64,000 nucleotides of DNA. Origin: Pseudisothecium myosuroides. Its lineage: Eukaryota; Streptophyta; Bryopsida; Hypnales; Lembophyllaceae. The stretch spans positions 6,353,321 to 6,417,320 of the forward strand of contig OX637289.1 in the NCBI GenBank assembly GCA_951799445.1, read 5' to 3'. The notes beneath the pieces were generated by a model. That model searched no databases and was not told where the DNA came from. It saw only the letters and a list, made by a program, of their open reading frames with translations. Position 1 is the first letter of the stretch. Each line of letters opens with the position of its first letter. The translations under genes were made by a program, and so were the position numbers. Positions 58,813 to 64,000 of this stretch are shown piece after piece.

Positions 58813-58934
58813 AACGCCACGAAACAAAGCCTGTGCACCCCTCCTTGTCGAGGACTTTCCAACAGTACCAAGTAACGCCACGAAACAAAGCCTGTGCACC
58901 CTTCCTTGTTGAGGACTTTCCAACAGTACCAAGT
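58813..58934. repeat. 61-bp tandem repeat, two copies
   Basis: Units 58813-58873 and 58874-58934 begin AACGCCACGAAACAAAGCCT and end CAACAGTACCAAGT. They differ at only two bases that I can see (CCCCTCCTTGTCG against CCCTTCCTTGTTG). Confidence 0.92.
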
Positions 58935-59779
58935 ATGCAACCGAGGGACGCACGGTCCAGAAAATCTCAACATAACAAAATAAACAAACAAAAACAAACA
59001 TCCAAACTTAAGGTATGGATTACAATACATTTGTCAGGAGTGGTAATCGGAGCCATTCTGACCGGAACAAATTTGCCGAAATGATCTTATACTCCAGACT
59101 TGCTGTAGAATATACATCAGGGCTTTTTTGGACGGGCAAAATAGTGCCACAATGCACAAAAAAAATTTGGCTAAAAACTAATGGCATAACACTGAAGTTT
59201 TTTGTCAAAGAACTTCAAACTGAAAAAAAACTCTAATGAAATCACAAGACTGTGGATGAAAACATAATTATAGATATGTGATGCTTCGTGTGTTTCAAAA
59301 TAATACCGGTGATTCTTTTGTAGAATAAAAAAAAAAAACAATATTTTTATGAAGACAGAAGGAGTATGTACTGATGTGATGTTTTCCATCTAATATGTGG
59401 ATTAATGTTGAAATTTGGAGCACCACTATAACATTTTATATTACCACTTTGTCACTTCACAGAAAATGAAAAGAAAGACCTAATGTGGATGGTATGCTAC
59501 AACTACTTTCTTGTACTAAATGCATCAATGGTTGAGGTTTGTGCAATGTAATGCATCTGGGCAGTTGCCAAGAAAGAATGGTTGTTTTTGTTCCACTTTG
59601 GCTTGTTTTTGGCTAATAGTCCAAGTACTCTGACCTTCTGAAAATAAAATTTTAAAAATAAAATAAAATAAGGATAATTAGTATAAAATTAAAAATAGCA
59701 TATCGCCAAAATTTTAGACATAAAAAAATCTAAGTCAAAAGTTATTCACAAAAAAGAGTGAGTTGAAATTTTGAAGAAA

Positions 59780-60310
59780 ATAGACACTTTGACATTTTAG
59801 TTCGTAAAAAATACGAAAAGCAATTTACAAAGAAACTAAAAATTGGCCATTTGGGAGGACAATATGGAATCATGGAAAAGAAATTTTACTAAAAAAATGA
59901 TCTTGAAACCATCTTTAATGTTAAAAAATGTGCGCACAAGATAGCCCTATTTGTACGAATATGGAGGATATAAAAAAACATATTTTCAGATTCTCCTTGG
60001 GAGGAACATGCCTACCTATTGTGGGAATAGACGACTAAAATTTCAGCTTTAAACCATTAATTTTGGGCTCCTTTTTACTAAAAAACTGAAAAACTGAAAA
60101 ATTGACAAAATAATTAAAATGATTATTAAATATAAAATGATTTTTAATTTTTTTTGAAAAATATGGGATATGATTGTATTCAAAACAAACATCTTCAGTA
60201 AACACTTTAAATTCATATGAATTGTGCGTCAAAAGTTATTGCAAAGGAACGCTTCGGCACTTCCCCTTGTGACAAATAATTAGTCCCATTCTTTATTGCA
60301 ACAATCCATT
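59780..60310 (+). repeat. diverged direct repeat, unit 2
   Basis: This is the partner of 58300-58812, about 1.48 kb downstream. The DNA between the units (58935-59779) has no supported gene. Confidence 0.6.
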
Positions 60311-60650
60311 CCTAATTTAGCAACTTAGAGCCTTAGAGGTATGGTCACACTATTTGCTGCTAGAAGGTGATGGTAGCACAATGAATCTAGTCCATAAGTG
60401 CACCTAAATTCCCTCCTAATACAATGGAACATCTCTCAAATATTATGGATGGGACTGAGCTAATTATATTACATTACGGTAGTTATTACATTAGGGAGGG
60501 TCATTGCATCAATCACGTTTGTATGCGGACGAGGTCAGGACCGAACAATCAATATTACTTAAGAGAGGTTATCACTTAAGAGAGTATATTATTTTAGAGA
60601 GGTTCTATTGTATTCCACTTCTACCATTCACTACAAGAGAAAGGGGCGTT

Positions 60651-60720
60651 TTAACCCCTATTGGTCGTTGCCCAACTTCAGGCAGATTTTTCGGGCAGAA
60701 TTTTAAAAAAATAAATTATT
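60651..60720. mobile_element. possible TTAA-element left end
   Basis: TTAACCCCTATTGGTCGTTG followed by CAGGCAGATTTTTCGGGCAG resembles the family start and its GGGCAGG-containing interior. No matching right end was found. Confidence 0.3.
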
Positions 60721-61173
60721 TATTTATTTTTATTTTAAAGATTGGGTTGTCTTTCAATGTTTATATTCAAAACTAAGATCGATACGGTCAAACAAAAATT
60801 ATAAGAGAAATAGCACAAAGAGTGTAGTATTTGCCTAGTGTTGAAAAACTTATTATTTGGGGAAAGTTTTGGTATTCTTATTACTAGATCTTATGCATTT
60901 TTTTACAAATCAATAGAAACCACAATTTTGACTAATAAAAAAAATTCAAATGTTAAAGATAGAAATTATATTTTTGGAGAATCTTTGAAGTTATACCTTC
61001 AAAATTCATTTGAAGAGAATCTAAAAATAATTTAATAGTTTTGACTCTACGGATATTTTTTACTTTTTGTGCTTCACATTATTTTCTTTGATGCAAACTT
61101 CAAAAAAATTATAGAACTTATATTTTATAACACATTTGTGTTTTATCCAAACCCCTTGGGCTTTTAAGGGTTT

Positions 61174-61331
61174 AGTATAGTCCTGATAATATAGTCCTAT
61201 AAGTAATGACCTTTTAGAAGATTTTCAATTTTCAATAAAAATTTACTAGAAATACATGTGTGTTCAGTAAAATTTTACTAAAATCTTCTAAAATGTCATT
61301 ACTTTTACAACTATATTACTAGGACTATACT
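61174..61331. mobile_element. hairpin MITE, 158 bp
   Basis: AGTATAGTCCTGATAATATA and following bases to about 61225 are inverted at 61279-61331 (ending AGGACTATACT) with few mismatches. The arms are about 53 bases around a 53-base loop containing ACATGTGTGT. No coding capacity. Confidence 0.7.
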
Positions 61332-62455
61332 TAAAATACTTCTTTTTCTTGTAGTGATTATTGATACCAAGTGGAAACATATCATCCGCTTGTTAGGACA
61401 AAGCTTCTAGCTATGGAATCAAAATTCAAAATCCTTCAAACTTCAATTTGTATTGTGTATTTGATTACAATGAAATCAATGCAATTTTTTCCTTTATTTT
61501 ATTTTTTAGTGACCAAATCACATGTCTTTTGTAAGATTAAATGATTAATTTGTGAAGGTATGAAATTATTGAGAATTTTTGAATAGAAAATGAAGAAGAT
61601 TCCTACTAAATACAAAATACACTTCAAAATTTTGAAATTTCACAAAAAAAATAGTATATATTGTACCAGTAGTGTAGGACCATATATAATGTTCTTGACA
61701 ACTTGAACTAACTTTGGGGGTCCCTTTGTTCTCCCTAACATGCAGGTTGGGCCTTCCAATCAAAGCATTCATTCATTTGTTTTCAATTTAACCTATTCAC
61801 CCCAAAAATTATCAAGTAAGATTAATACCTTACTTTTTTGGATCAATGGAGGTAAATATGTTCATGTCATTAACAATGTAACAAGCGTCATTGTATACAA
61901 CAAATTTCAATGCCATTCCTTATTTAGAAGCAAGGTTAGAGACTCTCAACTTTAATAAAGTACTCATAACTCATTTCAAAAAATTCAAAGTTTTTAAGAG
62001 GAATAAAAACTAAGTAGCTTGGAGAACCTTCATTATGTTCCCGGGGGGACAGTCTATGAAAATATTGTGCACCACGTGTGGCATTGGGATATTTTTGGAG
62101 GGGCTATTTATCTCCTACGTAGGAATAAAAGGGTCTCTATAATTACTTAATTTTTGAAAATGGTCTATGTTATGGCACTCTATCATTACTTGTAATGTCG
62201 ATATCAATGGAAATTTTTTAGTAGGCTATATTCTTTATAATGAAAAATAGTAAATTGAAAAATGAAAGTGCTTGGGAAAAAAGTATTCAAAAACCTTACA
62301 TGATATTCAATTCTTTTCATGCATTCATTGTCGTGTGTTTTCAAACAATGTTTGATCAAAAGTCGGACCATGTATAAGGTAGGGGAATGCTACCATATTA
62401 GAGTGGAGTGTGGAGCTTAGAATATAGAGCTTAGCTTATTTTAGAAGTCATTCTT
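61332..62455. other. AT-rich DNA, no gene seen
   Basis: Only short open frames without recognisable motifs or splice structure. Confidence 0.5.
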
Positions 62456-63385
62456 TTAACCCCTAAAGGACCAAGCCATTTTCAGGCTCCAAAATCGCTG
62501 AAAACTGCCATTTCTGCTGCGATCACTTCCTAAACCAAAAAAAAAACTTGTTTTTACAATCTAACCATAGGATCTTGTACTTCACTTGTCTCAGATCATG
62601 TGGTAAAAATTTCAAGAAACTTGACCGTTCCGATTGGAAGATATTAGCATTTAAAGTTGGAAAAATAATTTTTTTTGAACTGTTTCTTGCAATTTCAGAT
62701 GACTTTGACGGCCATTTGTGGATTTTTTTTGCACTACACACCATAAAGTTAAAATTTTTTATGTTGAGAATTTGAGTTGAGAGTAAGGGAAAAAAATTTC
62801 AGCATATCAAAACTTGATTTTTACATATAAAAAAATTGCTAAGTAGAAGTAGGTCCAAAATTGAACGAAACATGAATTCGTTAATAGCTCTTAGATGGAA
62901 TTAAAACACCATAATTCCAATGGTGGGATTGTTCTTGCAAACAAACTAAGCCTTTTCAAAAAAAAAAAATTGAAAAAAATTGAAAATTGCATTAAAAAAT
63001 GAATTCTATAAGAAGTTTTTTTTGAAGATGCTTAGATTGCCCGAAAAACAAGAATGTCCATAACTTTTTCATTCTAAGTCCAAATTGAATGAATCAAAGC
63101 TTCAAATGTAGGAAAAAACATGATCTTTGAGGAAAAACAATTTTTTTTTTTAAATCATTTTTTTTTGTTTTTTTCTTTCTGCCCAACGAATTGCTTTTTT
63201 GCTTTAGAATGGCATAACTTTTGTTCCCGGGCACCGATTGAAAAAAAAATTATATTTTTAGAAAGCTAATGTGATTTCTTATCTTTTAAAGAAGTTTCAA
63301 AAAATCAGGTTAAAATTTCAGGTCGCACGAACCTGCCCGAAATCCCAAGTGTCCCCCGAGGGGACTTTGGTCCTTTAGGGGTTAA
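62456..63385. mobile_element. TTAA element, 0.93 kb, best-preserved copy
   Basis: It begins TTAACCCCTAAAGGACCAAG and ends CTTTGGTCCTTTAGGGGTTAA. The whole length is closely similar to 18227-19148, so these two are the youngest pair. TTAA stands at both ends and no longer flanking duplication is seen (left CATTCTT, right ACATAGG). Non-coding. Confidence 0.88.
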
Positions 63386-64000
63386 ACATAGGTATCCTTG
63401 GAAGGTTTAAGTAGGTACCCTATAACCATTGATGGTGCCCTATAACATAAGACATCTTATAGATTGTGTTATATGTACCTATAACATAGGTATCCTATAA
63501 CCACCAAAAGTGGTTTACGCTCTACACTCCCGCTCTACACCCATATATTAGTTTTGCTCGCATAAGGTAGTATGCTCTACAAGTCAGATCATGCTCTAAC
63601 CCAAATTATTTCATTATTTTTAGACCTTCTAGGAATTAGTTACAAATTTATGAAATAAAATTGTAGTGGTCACTAGAATGTGCACTATTGCTACCATTAG
63701 AGGGGATTCGGGGGTCTTGGGGGGCTGTGAGTTCCCTTACGTTCCCAGACTGTGAGAACACTGTGGAAACGCACTGTAGCAGATAGCTGATGTGGCAAAA
63801 CGACTGCCACATAATTTTTGGAAGAAAAAAAATTTGCTCAAAATGATATTTGAAAAAAATAATAATAATAATAAATATTTTCTGACAGCCGTATCGCTGT
63901 TCATAGAATCGGGCCATATCAGAGAATGGCCCTAAAATGGCCTTCCAAAGACCTTCCAAAACATCTAATGATTGGTCCTTGCAAAATGTAATTATGTAGC
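63386..64000. other. unassigned AT-rich DNA at the window edge
   Basis: The phrases CCCTATAACCATTGATGG and CCTATAACATAAG recur as short local repeats near 63410-63495. No gene is visible. Confidence 0.4.

Noticed and set aside
61141..61172. Possible right end for the TTAA element starting at 60651
   Set aside because: CTTTTAAGGGTTTAG is too unlike TTTAGGGGTTAA and the interior does not match the family.

Overview
The window is nuclear DNA from a land plant, most probably a bryophyte such as a liverwort. This rests on spliced plant-type genes (V-ATPase subunit c, a glyoxal/galactose-oxidase-like gene, a KIWI/PC4 coactivator), an intronless full-length phenylalanine ammonia-lyase, and AT-rich, transposon-filled intergenic DNA. 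The species-level call is inference; the plant call is firm.

Layout. From 1 to about 36.1 kb the window is repeat-dominated. A segment of about 5.8 kb occurs twice in the same orientation (duplicon A about 6.34-12.06 kb, duplicon B about 19.76-25.69 kb). Each carries a divergent pair of small genes of unknown function: a minus-strand gene M with two tandem repeats, and a plus-strand gene P that is basic and helical. A third, strongly diverged M/P pair (cassette C) lies at 28.6-30.9 kb, among rearranged and partly inverted pieces of the duplicon. Around these sit TTAA-flanked elements with CCCCTAAAGG termini, long foldback elements, a 194-bp MITE family, a hAT-type MITE with a perfect 8-bp target duplication, and a 4.27-kb LTR-like insertion nested in a foldback.

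From 36.2 to 45.5 kb the window is gene-rich: V-ATPase proteolipid c (+, 3 exons, 167 aa), a glyoxal oxidase-like secreted enzyme (+, 5 exons, 542 aa) and a KIWI-type transcriptional coactivator (-, 4 exons, 97 aa). From 45.5 to 50.9 kb no gene was found. At 50.9-53.2 kb lies an exon/intron-preserving pseudogene of an Msp1/ATAD1-type AAA ATPase; its Walker A and Walker B codons are both damaged. At 54.8-57.0 kb lies the intact intronless PAL gene (-, 738 aa). From 57.9 to 64 kb the DNA is again AT-rich, with a 61-bp tandem repeat, diverged repeats, a hairpin MITE and another TTAA element.

The conserved housekeeping and metabolic genes do not form a pathway together; they are neighbours only. 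The unit most worth study is the M/P cassette: three copies in 22 kb, always divergent, with P unchanged between A and B while M has accumulated mainly amino-acid-changing substitutions. All exon joins, reading frames and repeat comparisons were made by eye; no database search or alignment program was used.
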